DNA from: Bacillota bacterium
GTDB lineage: Bacteria > Bacillota > Clostridia > Peptostreptococcales > Natronincolaceae
DNA length: 15,676 bases
Assembly (NCBI GenBank): GCA_023387935.1
Contig: JAEWHG010000163.1
Span: 1 to 15,676, forward strand
Direction of reading: 5' to 3'
The notes below the pieces were generated by a model, which had not been told where the DNA came from, searched no databases, and saw nothing but the letters and a program-made list of their open reading frames with translations. The position numbers were made by a program, and so were the translations under genes. Below, piece after piece: positions 1 to 6,243 of the stretch (within the stretch, counting starts at the first letter, position 1; every line of letters starts with the position of its first letter).

Positions 1-132
1 TACTATAATAGGTAATAATTATTAAATTTGCAATATAAATAGACAAATATGTTCTACTATTTTTATAAATTTCACGAAAATGCATTATAAATCTGCATAT
101 TATGAATATTTAGTATGTTATATTAAAATGTA

Positions 133-159
133 TAAAAAAAAGACCCTAAACTAAGGGTC
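133..159 (-). terminator. Rho-independent terminator after the ferredoxin gene
   Basis: Read on the minus strand, GACCCT and AGGGTC pair with a six-base loop. The stem begins three bases after the ferredoxin stop codon and is followed by a run of nine T. This ends the ferredoxin transcript. Bases 1-132 beyond it are very A+T-rich, and I see no gene or clear signal in them. Confidence 0.85.
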
Positions 160-161
160 GA

Positions 162-332
162 TTATTGTGGCTTAGGAGCATCTACTGGACATACATTTGC
201 ACAGGCTCCACATTCGATACATGTTTCAGCATCTATAACATACTTATCAGCTCCAGCTGTAATCGCATCTACTGGACATTCTGGTTCGCAAGCGCCACAG
301 CTAATACATTCATCTGTAATTACATACGCCAT
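162..332 (-). CDS. Two-cluster 2[4Fe-4S] ferredoxin, clostridial type
   Basis: This 56-residue soluble electron carrier has two CxxCxxCxxxCP motifs: C9, C12, C15, C19 and C38, C41, C44, C48. That is the full ligand set for two [4Fe-4S] clusters, and 55-60 residues is the usual size of clostridial ferredoxins. It probably passes low-potential electrons between cytoplasmic oxidoreductases such as hydrogenase or pyruvate:ferredoxin oxidoreductase; the partner is not visible here. The start is the ATG at 332, because AGGAGGTG lies seven bases upstream. A longer frame reaching 365 has no such site. The gene follows ricT on the same strand after a 77-base gap. It has its own terminator and may be transcribed separately, although I see no convincing promoter in the gap. 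Confidence 0.95.
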   Translation of the reverse strand: MAYVITDECISCGACEPECPVDAITAGADKYVIDAETCIECGACANVCPVDAPKPQ

Positions 333-409
333 TTTAACACCTCCTATGATACCATGTTCAATCACTCTATATAAGTTTTTCCTTTTATTATGATTACATA
401 CTTAAAATA

Positions 410-1294
410 TTATTTTTCATCTAATTTTTTTAACTCTGATACTAAATCCTCTGGAATGTCTAGTTCTTCTTGTTCAACATCTTTAACTTTAGTGACATCG
501 TGTAGAAAATATATTCTAACATCTCCATTATTATCCTTTGGATTATTGAATTTAACCTTTACAAACTCCAGTAATACATTAGATTCTACTACAACACCCT
601 CTCCATCTGGAGTTAAAACGATAGCACCAACTCCTGGTAATTTTTGTAGTATTTGGGCATATACATCATGCTCATATTTTAAACAGCAAAATAATCGGCC
701 ACAGATACCTGAAATCTTAGCTGGATTTAAGGAAAGGTTTTGATCCTTTGCCATTTTAATAGAAACGGGTTCAAAATCACCGAGCCAAGTTGAACAACAA
801 AGAGATCTACCACACGGACCGATTCCTCCCAGCATTTTAGCCTCATCTCTAACACCTATTTGTCTTAGCTCTATCCTTGTTTTGAAAACAGCGGCTAAAT
901 CCTTTACTAGATCCCTAAAATCAACCCTACCATCTGCAGTAAAATAAAATATAACCTTATTATTATCAAAGGTGTACTCCACATCGACTAGATTCATATC
1001 TAGCTCATGCTTTGCGATTTTTTCCATACAGACATCTAAAGCTTCCTTTTCCCTTACTATATTTTCTTCGTGTTGATTTTTATCTTCTTCTGTTGCAATA
1101 CGGATAACGGATTTTAAAGGGCTAACAATATCTTCTTCTAAAACCTGCTTTGGTCCTACTACAACCTGCCCAAACTCTATCCCTCTGGCAGTTTCCACAA
1201 TAACAAAATCATTTTTATTTATTTCTATATCACTAGGATCAAAATAATATATCTTTCCTGCTTTTTTAAATCTTACACCTACCACCGTTATCAT
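410..1294 (-). CDS. ricT: PSP1-domain protein RicT (YaaT), RNA-maturation and sporulation factor
   Basis: This 294-residue protein belongs to the PSP1/YaaT family; the B. subtilis member has about 275 residues. In B. subtilis RicT acts with RicA and RicF as an iron-sulfur complex that helps RNase Y process mRNAs, and it supports sporulation, competence and biofilm formation. The diagnostic part is the cysteine-rich core: C161, C166, C167, then C198, C203, C204, in two matching GxCGRxxCC-like units separated by a proline-containing linker. These are the likely cluster ligands. The start ATG overlaps the stop of holB in an ATGA arrangement, so the two are translationally coupled. The position after holB is the same as in Bacillus. 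The protein is intact. The family assignment is firm; the molecular role is transferred from Bacillus. Confidence 0.94.
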   Translation of the reverse strand: MITVVGVRFKKAGKIYYFDPSDIEINKNDFVIVETARGIEFGQVVVGPKQVLEEDIVSPLKSVIRIATEEDKNQHEENIVREKEALDVCMEKIAKHELDMNLVDVEYTFDNNKVIFYFTADGRVDFRDLVKDLAAVFKTRIELRQIGVRDEAKMLGGIGPCGRSLCCSTWLGDFEPVSIKMAKDQNLSLNPAKISGICGRLFCCLKYEHDVYAQILQKLPGVGAIVLTPDGEGVVVESNVLLEFVKVKFNNPKDNNGDVRIYFLHDVTKVKDVEQEELDIPEDLVSELKKLDEK

Positions 1295-2277
1295 TTAGAT
1301 AAAACCTCCTGAATATTTAAAAGCATTACTTCTATATTCAAATGAAATTGAACATTGCTTTTTAAATTATTTTTTGCATTTTCTATAATAAAGATAACTT
1401 CTCTTAATTTACCTAAATTTATTCCTCTTACGTTTAGATTCATTTGTTCTATTTTATCAACGTTAATTACAAGCTCTATGTTTTTTGTCTCTTTATATAC
1501 GAATATATCCCTATACCAACTTATCATTAAATCAAGGACCTCTTCAATATTGGATTTTTGCTCCTCAAAAAATGTAATTTTATCTAAAACTTTAATTAGA
1601 TTTAGGCTCATTAAATCACTACATAAGTTAATAACCCCTTCTCTTCTTTCATAAAAGTCTGGGCTATCTAGTAGTTCAAGAGCTCTACCTATAATTCCGC
1701 CTGAAAATGCAGCTAGAACTTGGGCTCTATCATTATCAATAGATTTATTATTCATTAAATATTCTTTTATATTAGTTAAGCTTGTAGGATTTAGCTTTAT
1801 AGCCTGGCATCTAGAAACAATGGTAGGTAGCAGACTATTTCCTTTTGATGTTAATAATATTAAAGTAGCATAATTAGGAGGCTCCTCTAATGTTTTTAAA
1901 AGGGCATTCTGGCCCTGTGAATTCATTTTATCTGCATCACATATGATATAAACCTTTTTAGTGCCTTCATAGGGCTTTAGTTGTATATCTTTTATAAGTT
2001 CCCTTATTTCATCAACCTTTATAACGCTTTCTTCTTTTATTATTTTAACCTCTGGATGATTACCGCTATTTACCTTTATGCAGCTATTACACCTGCCACA
2101 CGGTCTACTGTTATTGCTATTGCAAAGTATAGCAGCTGCTAGTTCAAGAGCTATAGTCTTCTTACCTATTCCTTTTGCTCCTTCAAATAAATAAGCATGG
2201 GCTAATTGATTACGCTCTATGGATTTTTGCAAAGTATCTATAGCTTTCTCTTGTCCTAGAATAAAGTCAAAGCCCAT
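1291..2277 (-). CDS. holB: DNA polymerase III delta prime subunit, clamp loader
   Basis: This is a 328-residue AAA+ clamp-loader subunit that works with delta and tau/gamma to load the beta clamp at replication forks. It shows an N-terminal HAYLFEG segment, a Walker-A-like GAKGIGKKT at residues 33-41, zinc-binding cysteines C52, C60, C63 and C66, the LLKTLEEPP segment near residues 126-134, and the SRC sensor-1 motif at 155-157. The C-terminal third is a helical collar-like region. The ATG at 2277 is preferred because AAGGTGGGG lies just upstream at optimal distance. An in-frame GTG at 2289 falls inside that site and has no spaced site of its own. The gene starts 18 bases after darA and overlaps ricT by four bases. 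B. subtilis has yaaR between darA and holB; it is absent here. Confidence 0.95.
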   Translation of the reverse strand: MGFDFILGQEKAIDTLQKSIERNQLAHAYLFEGAKGIGKKTIALELAAAILCNSNNSRPCGRCNSCIKVNSGNHPEVKIIKEESVIKVDEIRELIKDIQLKPYEGTKKVYIICDADKMNSQGQNALLKTLEEPPNYATLILLTSKGNSLLPTIVSRCQAIKLNPTSLTNIKEYLMNNKSIDNDRAQVLAAFSGGIIGRALELLDSPDFYERREGVINLCSDLMSLNLIKVLDKITFFEEQKSNIEEVLDLMISWYRDIFVYKETKNIELVINVDKIEQMNLNVRGINLGKLREVIFIIENAKNNLKSNVQFHLNIEVMLLNIQEVLSK

Positions 2278-2295
2278 TTCTGTCCCCACCTTCTA

Positions 2296-2625
2296 TTACA
2301 GCTTTAAATGTTTTTCTATATCTACAACAAACACTGTGGCTCCACCAACTCTAATTTCTATCGGGTACGGAATATATACCCCTGCTGCCCCAGATATTGG
2401 CCCTGGAGAAGTAATGGTTTGTTTTCTCGTTTCACAATTATCTTTAATAATTCCTGTAACTTTATCCACTTGTTCATCTTCTACACCAATTAATAATGTA
2501 GTATTTCCCGCTTTTAAGAAACCACCTGTAGTTGCCAGCTTCGTTACCATAAATTTTGATTTAGTTAAATCATCTATAAGGCTGTGTACATCCTCATCAT
2601 TAACAATAGCAATAATTAATTTCAT
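2296..2625 (-). CDS. darA: Cyclic-di-AMP receptor DarA (PII-like, YaaQ/PstA family)
   Basis: This 109-residue PII-like protein binds the second messenger c-di-AMP as a trimer; its downstream partner is not generally known. The sequence follows B. subtilis DarA and S. aureus PstA closely: MKLIIAIV start, VTKLATTGGFLKAGNTT (ligand-pocket loop and strand), IGVEDEQV, and the C-terminal PYPIEIRVGGATVFV. The length is typical of the family. AGGAGGAATAG lies upstream of the ATG, inside the last codons of tmk, so the two genes are tightly coupled with a four-base gap. Location between tmk and holB is a conserved arrangement in Firmicutes. It also implies that the organism makes c-di-AMP. Confidence 0.95.
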   Translation of the reverse strand: MKLIIAIVNDEDVHSLIDDLTKSKFMVTKLATTGGFLKAGNTTLLIGVEDEQVDKVTGIIKDNCETRKQTITSPGPISGAAGVYIPYPIEIRVGGATVFVVDIEKHLKL

Positions 2626-2629
2626 AAAA

Positions 2630-3259
2630 CTATTCCTCCTTTAATATTTTTTTTAATTTATCTTCTATATCTTTACTTACTTCTTCAACAGGTCGGCTAG
2701 CTGAAATAACCTTAATACGATCTGGATACATATTAATTAACTCCCTGTACCCTTCATAAACTTTTTTATGAAAATCTAGTTTTTCTTGCTCTAATCGATC
2801 TACCTCTTTGGTGGCTTTAACTCGCTTTAGCCCTATTTCAGGATCTATATCCAAGAAAATAGTAAGGTCTGGCTTTAATCCCATAGTTGCAAAACTATTA
2901 ATATCACTAACAGCTTCTATGCCTAGTTCTCTACCTTTACCTTGATAAACAATGCTTGAGTCCACAAATCTGTCACATAGTACAATTTTTCCCTCATTCA
3001 GTGCTGGAATAATTAACTCCGCCACATGTTGTGCTCTAGAAGCTGCATATAATAAAGCCTCAGTACCATCTGACATTTCTTTATGGTTTTTATCCAAAAT
3101 TATCTCTCTAATTTTCTCTCCTATTACTGTTCCGCCAGGTTCCCTTGTTAATACTACTTTATACCCTTTTTCTTCTAAAAATCCCTTTATAAAAGGAATT
3201 TGCGTAGATTTTCCTGCACCATCCGGTCCTTCTATCGTAATAAATAATCCTTTATGCAT
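2630..3259 (-). CDS. tmk: Thymidylate kinase
   Basis: This 209-residue kinase phosphorylates dTMP to dTDP with ATP in the cytoplasm, on the way to dTTP for replication. The P-loop GPDGAGKST is at residues 11-19, TREPGG at 38-43, the DRF motif of the dTMP site at 96-98 followed by SSIVYQG, and a lid region rich in basic residues near 147-155. Length is normal. The ATG has GAGGTGA at good distance. It is separated from the decarboxylase by 95 bases without an obvious terminator, so read-through from upstream is plausible. It is followed four bases later by darA. Confidence 0.97.
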   Translation of the reverse strand: MHKGLFITIEGPDGAGKSTQIPFIKGFLEEKGYKVVLTREPGGTVIGEKIREIILDKNHKEMSDGTEALLYAASRAQHVAELIIPALNEGKIVLCDRFVDSSIVYQGKGRELGIEAVSDINSFATMGLKPDLTIFLDIDPEIGLKRVKATKEVDRLEQEKLDFHKKVYEGYRELINMYPDRIKVISASRPVEEVSKDIEDKLKKILKEE

Positions 3260-3354
3260 AAAGTCACCTCGTATATTATTTCATTTATTCATTCAAGTGT
3301 TAAATGTTCTAAAGATATATGTTAAACCAAATTTTACCTGACTCATATTTTAAT

Positions 3355-4788
3355 CTATTTTAATACATCAATCCACTTATAGCTAGCATCTTTTATACCT
3401 AAAATCTCTTTACCATCATCAATCATTGAAATAATGTATTCTATAACCTCACTAGTAATTCTTTCACCAGGAATAATTAGTGGTATGCCTGGTGGATATG
3501 GTATTATATATTCCCCACTAACTTGTCCCATACTTTCCTTAAGTAAAACTTTTTTCTTCGTCATATAAAAGGCTTGTCGTGGAGTAACAATCTGCTTAGG
3601 AACTTCATATTTAGCAGTCTTTAGCTCTTTATCCTTTAAAACTTCTTCCTTACTAATACTGTCCAGTGCACTTAGTAATTTGATGAAATCCCTTTCATCG
3701 TTAGCAATTGATGTTACTGCCAATACACCATAGCTATTTGAAAGCTCCATCTGTATATTAAACTTATCTCTAAGTTTTGATTCAAGCTCATATCCCGGCA
3801 TGCCATTTATCTTTATCCATAGCCGAGTAGGATCTATAGAGTAAACTCCATTTTTTCCTACCACTTCTTCTCCCATAATATCTATTTTATTTATTTTTTT
3901 AACTTCTTCTCTAAAATTACGAATATTTTCCAGTAGATCCTTCATTAAAGCTTCACCCTCAGTTTCATAAATCATAACTGCAAAGTCCAACGAGGATAAT
4001 AATAAATAAGATGGACTACTACTTTGATGAATTCTAAGCATAAGTCTTAGCTTTTCCCTGTCTATTTTACTTCCTTGAATATGAAGCATAGAACTTTGTG
4101 TAAAAGAAGGTAGGGTTTTATGAGTACTCTGAACCACTCCATCCGCGCCACAGCTTAAAGCGGTCAGAGGTAGATTTTTATTTAATCCAAAATGTGCCCC
4201 GTGGGCTTCATCTATTAATAGTATTTTATCATACTTGTGAACTATTTCCCCTATTTTTTTTAAATCACATGCAATGCCATAATAAGTTGGATAAGTAAGA
4301 ACCACAGCTTTAATATCATTATGCTCTACTAGTTTTTTTTCAACATCCTCTGATAAAACGCCCATTGAAATACCCTGACTTTCGTCTATATTAGGATAAA
4401 TATATATTGGTACTAAATCACCTAATATAATGGCATTTATCACTGATTGGTGGCAGTTTCTATCTATCAATACTTTATCTCCAGGAGACGTAGTAGCCAT
4501 TATCATACTATAGATTCCAGATGTACTACCATTTACTAAAAAAAATGTCTCTTCACTTTTAAAAATTCTGCTGGCTCTATCCTGACTCTCTTTAATTATA
4601 TCTCTAGGATTATGTAAGTTATCAGTCCCTGGAATCTCTGTCGTATCTAAATTATAGATTATATCTTTAAAATTTTTATGTTGAAATCTATTATATATCT
4701 TTCCATTTTTATGTCCTGGAACATGAAAAGATGTTATTTCATCATTATTCAGCTTTAATAGCCTGTCTATAATAGGTAAACTGTCCAT
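3355..4788 (-). CDS. yaaO: Orn/Lys/Arg decarboxylase family protein (YaaO-like)
   Basis: This 477-residue, PLP-dependent, fold-type I decarboxylase is of the short bacterial form; the inducible E. coli enzymes are much longer. Members convert lysine, ornithine or arginine to a diamine for polyamine synthesis; the substrate cannot be read from sequence alone. Visible motifs are HVPGHKNG at residues 22-29, VNGSTSG near 85-91, IDEAHGAH with D193 expected to contact the PLP ring nitrogen, and STHKTL with K224 as the Schiff-base lysine. The C-terminal PYPPGIPLIIPGE signature is also present. The ATG is preceded by AAGGGTGA. Its place upstream of tmk matches yaaO in B. subtilis. The promoter may lie near or within the repeat at 4838-4908, but no strong one is seen. 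Confidence 0.92.
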   Translation of the reverse strand: MDSLPIIDRLLKLNNDEITSFHVPGHKNGKIYNRFQHKNFKDIIYNLDTTEIPGTDNLHNPRDIIKESQDRASRIFKSEETFFLVNGSTSGIYSMIMATTSPGDKVLIDRNCHQSVINAIILGDLVPIYIYPNIDESQGISMGVLSEDVEKKLVEHNDIKAVVLTYPTYYGIACDLKKIGEIVHKYDKILLIDEAHGAHFGLNKNLPLTALSCGADGVVQSTHKTLPSFTQSSMLHIQGSKIDREKLRLMLRIHQSSSPSYLLLSSLDFAVMIYETEGEALMKDLLENIRNFREEVKKINKIDIMGEEVVGKNGVYSIDPTRLWIKINGMPGYELESKLRDKFNIQMELSNSYGVLAVTSIANDERDFIKLLSALDSISKEEVLKDKELKTAKYEVPKQIVTPRQAFYMTKKKVLLKESMGQVSGEYIIPYPPGIPLIIPGERITSEVIEYIISMIDDGKEILGIKDASYKWIDVLK

Positions 4789-4837
4789 TTTATCACCCTT
4801 CTTTCTAATACTATAAGCTATTCTTAATTTAAAGCTT

Positions 4838-4908
4838 TATTGTGAATACAACAAGGTTGTCGAGACTCATCTTGAGTCTCGATTGCGCTGATAGATGGGG
4901 TTCTTATT
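4838..4908 (+). repeat. Dispersed 71-nt structured repeat, copy 1
   Basis: This is the first of four copies in the window. It starts TATTGTGAATAC and ends TTCTTATT. It contains a perfect nine-base hairpin, CGAGACTCA and TGAGTCTCG around a TCT loop. It differs from copy 2 at roughly 8 of 71 positions. It sits 49 bases upstream of the decarboxylase start, in the antisense direction to that gene. Confidence 0.85.
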
Positions 4909-4978
4909 ATTATTATTCTATAAAAATAATTTTTTTCCTCTACATGCATAAAACCTTTGTTTTTTAGAAATACTATTA

Positions 4979-4997
4979 TTACAGACTATGTCTGTAA
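4979..4997. promoter_or_regulatory. 19-bp palindrome, possible operator
   Basis: TTACAGAC and GTCTGTAA form a perfect inverted repeat around TAT. It lies 65 bases upstream of the 55-codon gene at 5063, in otherwise gene-free DNA. Symmetry and size suit a dimeric repressor site. No regulator is assigned and the -35/-10 boxes nearby are weak, so the operator role is inference. Confidence 0.4.
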
Positions 4998-5062
4998 ATA
5001 TATAAGGTTGTTTTGCTTTCATTCAAATATTAAAAGTTCATAAAATAGGATGGTGTTTATTA

Positions 5063-5230
5063 ATGAGACAGAATAAAATTACTAATTTAAAGGAATTTAT
5101 AATGGCTTATGGAAGTACAAAGTCAGATATAGAAATCTCACAAATGCTTTCCGTCTCTATTGAACAAGTAAGAAGTGAACGAGGTAAAATATCCTTAGAT
5201 AATATGAAAAAAGGAATCAAGAGCTTTTAG
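5063..5230 (+). CDS. Small hypothetical protein with helix-turn-helix-like segment
   Basis: This is a 55-residue frame starting ATG AGA CAG and ending at a TAG at 5228-5230. I do not recognise a named family. Residues about 19-42 (KSDIEISQMLSVSIEQVRSE) have the pattern of a helix-turn-helix: a polar helix, I-S-x-x-L, a short turn with S-V-S, then a second helix ending E-x-V-R-S-E-R. This suggests a small DNA-binding regulator. A GGTG site within AGGATGGTG lies seven bases upstream of the ATG. A palindrome lies 65 bases upstream and a clear stem-loop follows the stop, so the gene looks like a complete monocistronic unit. It is the only plus-strand gene between the ferredoxin and mltG. Codon use resembles its neighbours. 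It could be a non-coding coincidence, but the flanking signals argue against that. Confidence 0.65.
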   Translation: MRQNKITNLKEFIMAYGSTKSDIEISQMLSVSIEQVRSERGKISLDNMKKGIKSF

Positions 5231-5235
5231 AGCTA

Positions 5236-5280
5236 CAATATGGTTTAATTAACACCATATTGCATCTACTTTTATTGTTT
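5236..5280 (+). terminator. Stem-loop terminator after the small HTH-like gene
   Basis: CAATATGGT pairs perfectly with ACCATATTG (nine pairs) starting six bases after the TAG at 5230. A T-rich tail, CTTTTATTGTTTT, follows about seven bases later. The tail is offset, so termination strength is uncertain. Confidence 0.6.
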
Positions 5281-5331
5281 TATAAAAATTTTAGGTGTTA
5301 AAAAATCTTTGATATTTAGTTTATATTGAAT

Positions 5332-5360
5332 AATGGGATTTCCTAGTAGGAAATCCCATT
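5332..5360 (-). terminator. Strong hairpin downstream of gin, next to repeat copy 2
   Basis: AATGGGATTTCCTA and TAGGAAATCCCATT form a 14-base perfect inverted repeat around a single G, so the real loop will be a few bases. It lies two bases from repeat copy 2. On the minus strand it would end transcription from gin; on the plus strand it could back up the terminator at 5236. The flanking T runs are short and interrupted (ATTATT), so calling it a terminator is inference. Confidence 0.5.
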
Positions 5361-5362
5361 AT

Positions 5363-5433
5363 TATTGTGAATACAACAAGGTTCCCGGGACCCATCTTAA
5401 GTCTTGATTGCGCTGATAGGTGGGGCTCTTATT
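5363..5433 (+). repeat. Dispersed 71-nt structured repeat, copy 2
   Basis: The sequence starts TATTGTGAATACAACAAGG and ends GGCTCTTATT. Its last base is directly adjacent to the stop codon of gin at 5434-5436, so gin runs straight into the antisense of the element. Pairing options are CGGGAC with GTCTTG (with wobbles) and ACCCATC with GATAGGT (one mismatch). Confidence 0.85.
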
Positions 5434-5634
5434 TTATTCCATAGCTAAAATATTTTTTGTTAAACCATCTTCCCATATATCTTTAATTTTTTCCTTCATA
5501 TGCTTATACTTAAGATCATTCGATTCTAAATATGTTATTTCTAATTCACACTCTCTACATATGTATTTATTAAGTAAAATGATTCCTTTATTATCTTCAT
5601 TATTGCAAAGGTAACATTGTAACTTTTCCTCCAT
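5434..5634 (-). CDS. gin: Sigma-G inhibitor Gin (CsfB family), sporulation
   Basis: This 66-residue protein carries a small zinc-binding motif: C7 and C10 (CYLC), then C26 and C29 (CREC), separated by the family-typical GIxLxxKYIC segment. In B. subtilis, Gin/CsfB is made in the forespore under sigma-F. It holds sigma-G (and sigma-E) inactive until engulfment is complete, binding the sigma factor through its zinc-binding dimer. Position agrees with Bacillus, where csfB lies upstream of xpaC-yaaN-yaaO-tmk; here xpaC and yaaN are absent and the decarboxylase follows. The start ATG has GGTGAATATAA upstream. The stop codon touches repeat copy 2. A possible sigma-F promoter is listed separately. 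The family call rests on the cysteine pattern, length and synteny. Confidence 0.88.
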   Translation of the reverse strand: MEEKLQCYLCNNEDNKGIILLNKYICRECELEITYLESNDLKYKHMKEKIKDIWEDGLTKNILAME

Positions 5635-5668
5635 TTATATTCACCGACCTTATAAGGTATTTTCTTTC

Positions 5669-5697
5669 TATTTTTCCCTATATTTATTATGTTATTC
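5669..5697 (-). promoter_or_regulatory. Possible sigma-F promoter for gin
   Basis: On the minus strand, GGGAAAAATA matches the published sigma-F -10 pattern (GGnRAnAmTw) at every position. GAATA, 14 bases upstream, is a near match to the -35 GYATA, with spacing one or two bases short. Transcription would start about 30 bases before the gin ATG. The A-rich -10 could arise by chance in this DNA. Confidence 0.35.
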
Positions 5698-5787
5698 ACT
5701 ATTCCTGTACATAGTTCGAATAAAAGTATCTATTATTTCTTGTTTACTAAAATTTAAAATTAAAGTGAACCTTCTCAAAGAACTACA

Positions 5788-5826
5788 ATAAAAAATAGCC
5801 CCTTCAAATTATATGAATATGGACTA
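5788..5826 (-). terminator. Terminator overlapping the stop of the small membrane protein gene
   Basis: On the minus strand, TAGTCC (which includes the TAG stop codon) pairs with GGGCTA across a 19-base loop that has its own ATAT pairing. TTTTTTATT follows. This is a compact Rho-independent terminator starting at the stop codon itself. Confidence 0.65.
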
Positions 5827-6015
5827 TTTAACGATTCTTAACTTATTTTCTTTAAATTCATTTGAAGACATATAAATAGGCTTGGATCTAGCAGGTCTTT
5901 GTTTTGCTTTAGGCTTCATACATTCAAGTAAGTTTTGATATAAAGCTAGAATTAATATAAATACGATTATAACGAATATTGCCAAAAGAGCCATTCCTGT
6001 AAGCAAAGAAAACAT
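5824..6015 (-). CDS. Small single-span membrane protein, unknown function
   Basis: The gene encodes 63 residues. Residues about 4-27 are almost wholly hydrophobic (LLTGMALLAIFVIIVFILILAL) and would span the membrane once. The rest is a short basic tail (KPKAKQRPARSK, then SSNEFKENKLRIVK) that would face the cytoplasm. I do not recognise a family. It is likely real because GGGAGGATT lies at proper distance before the ATG, a good vegetative promoter lies further upstream, and a terminator overlaps the stop. It therefore forms a single-gene unit downstream of the MBOAT gene, whose own terminator separates the two. A role in envelope stress or as a small partner of a membrane complex is conceivable, but nothing in the sequence shows it. 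Confidence 0.75.
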   Translation of the reverse strand: MFSLLTGMALLAIFVIIVFILILALYQNLLECMKPKAKQRPARSKPIYMSSNEFKENKLRIVK

Positions 6016-6060
6016 ACAAATCCTCCCTCTAAATAATTTTTTTTCTTATCTAAGGGAATA

Positions 6061-6089
6061 ATTCTACATTAACTTGTAAAATCCTGCAA
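6061..6089 (-). promoter_or_regulatory. Sigma-A promoter for the small membrane protein gene
   Basis: On the minus strand, TTGCAG and TAGAAT are separated by exactly 17 bases. The start point would lie about 38 bases before the ATG at 6015. Directly upstream of the -35, at 6091-6104, is a palindrome, ATTTCC and GGAAAT around two bases, which could be a regulator site. Confidence 0.65.
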
Positions 6090-6199
6090 TATTTCCTGGG
6101 AAATACGTCCTATTTGTTGAAATTCTGATTTTTTCTTCGAAAAAAGGTTAGTCAATCATTCATCCAATTAATTGATATAACTTATCAATATTTCATCAA

Positions 6200-6223
6200 A
6201 GAAAAAACACCAATCGGTGTTTT
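6200..6223 (-). terminator. Terminator of the MBOAT/SGNH operon
   Basis: On the minus strand, AAAACACC and GGTGTTTT pair around GATT, and TTCTTTG follows. The stem starts 20 bases after the MBOAT stop codon. The A run on its 5' side would also allow some activity on the other strand. Confidence 0.85.
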
Positions 6224-6243
6224 ATTCGTTAAAACTAATCTGA

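Noticed and set aside
2219..2644. 141-codon plus-strand frame opposite darA
   Set aside because: It is entirely antisense to darA and the holB start, both of which are clear family members with ribosome sites; the translated frame has no recognisable features.
4838..4908. The repeat as a T-box or other known riboswitch (GGGTGG-like block)
   Set aside because: The T-box core AGGGTGGTACCGCG, a specifier loop and a linked aminoacyl-tRNA gene are all missing, and the copies lie at gene ends as well as leaders.
6112..6122. TTTGTTGAAAT as a Spo0A box
   Set aside because: It has one mismatch in the invariant TGTCGAA-type core and such A+T-rich matches are frequent by chance.
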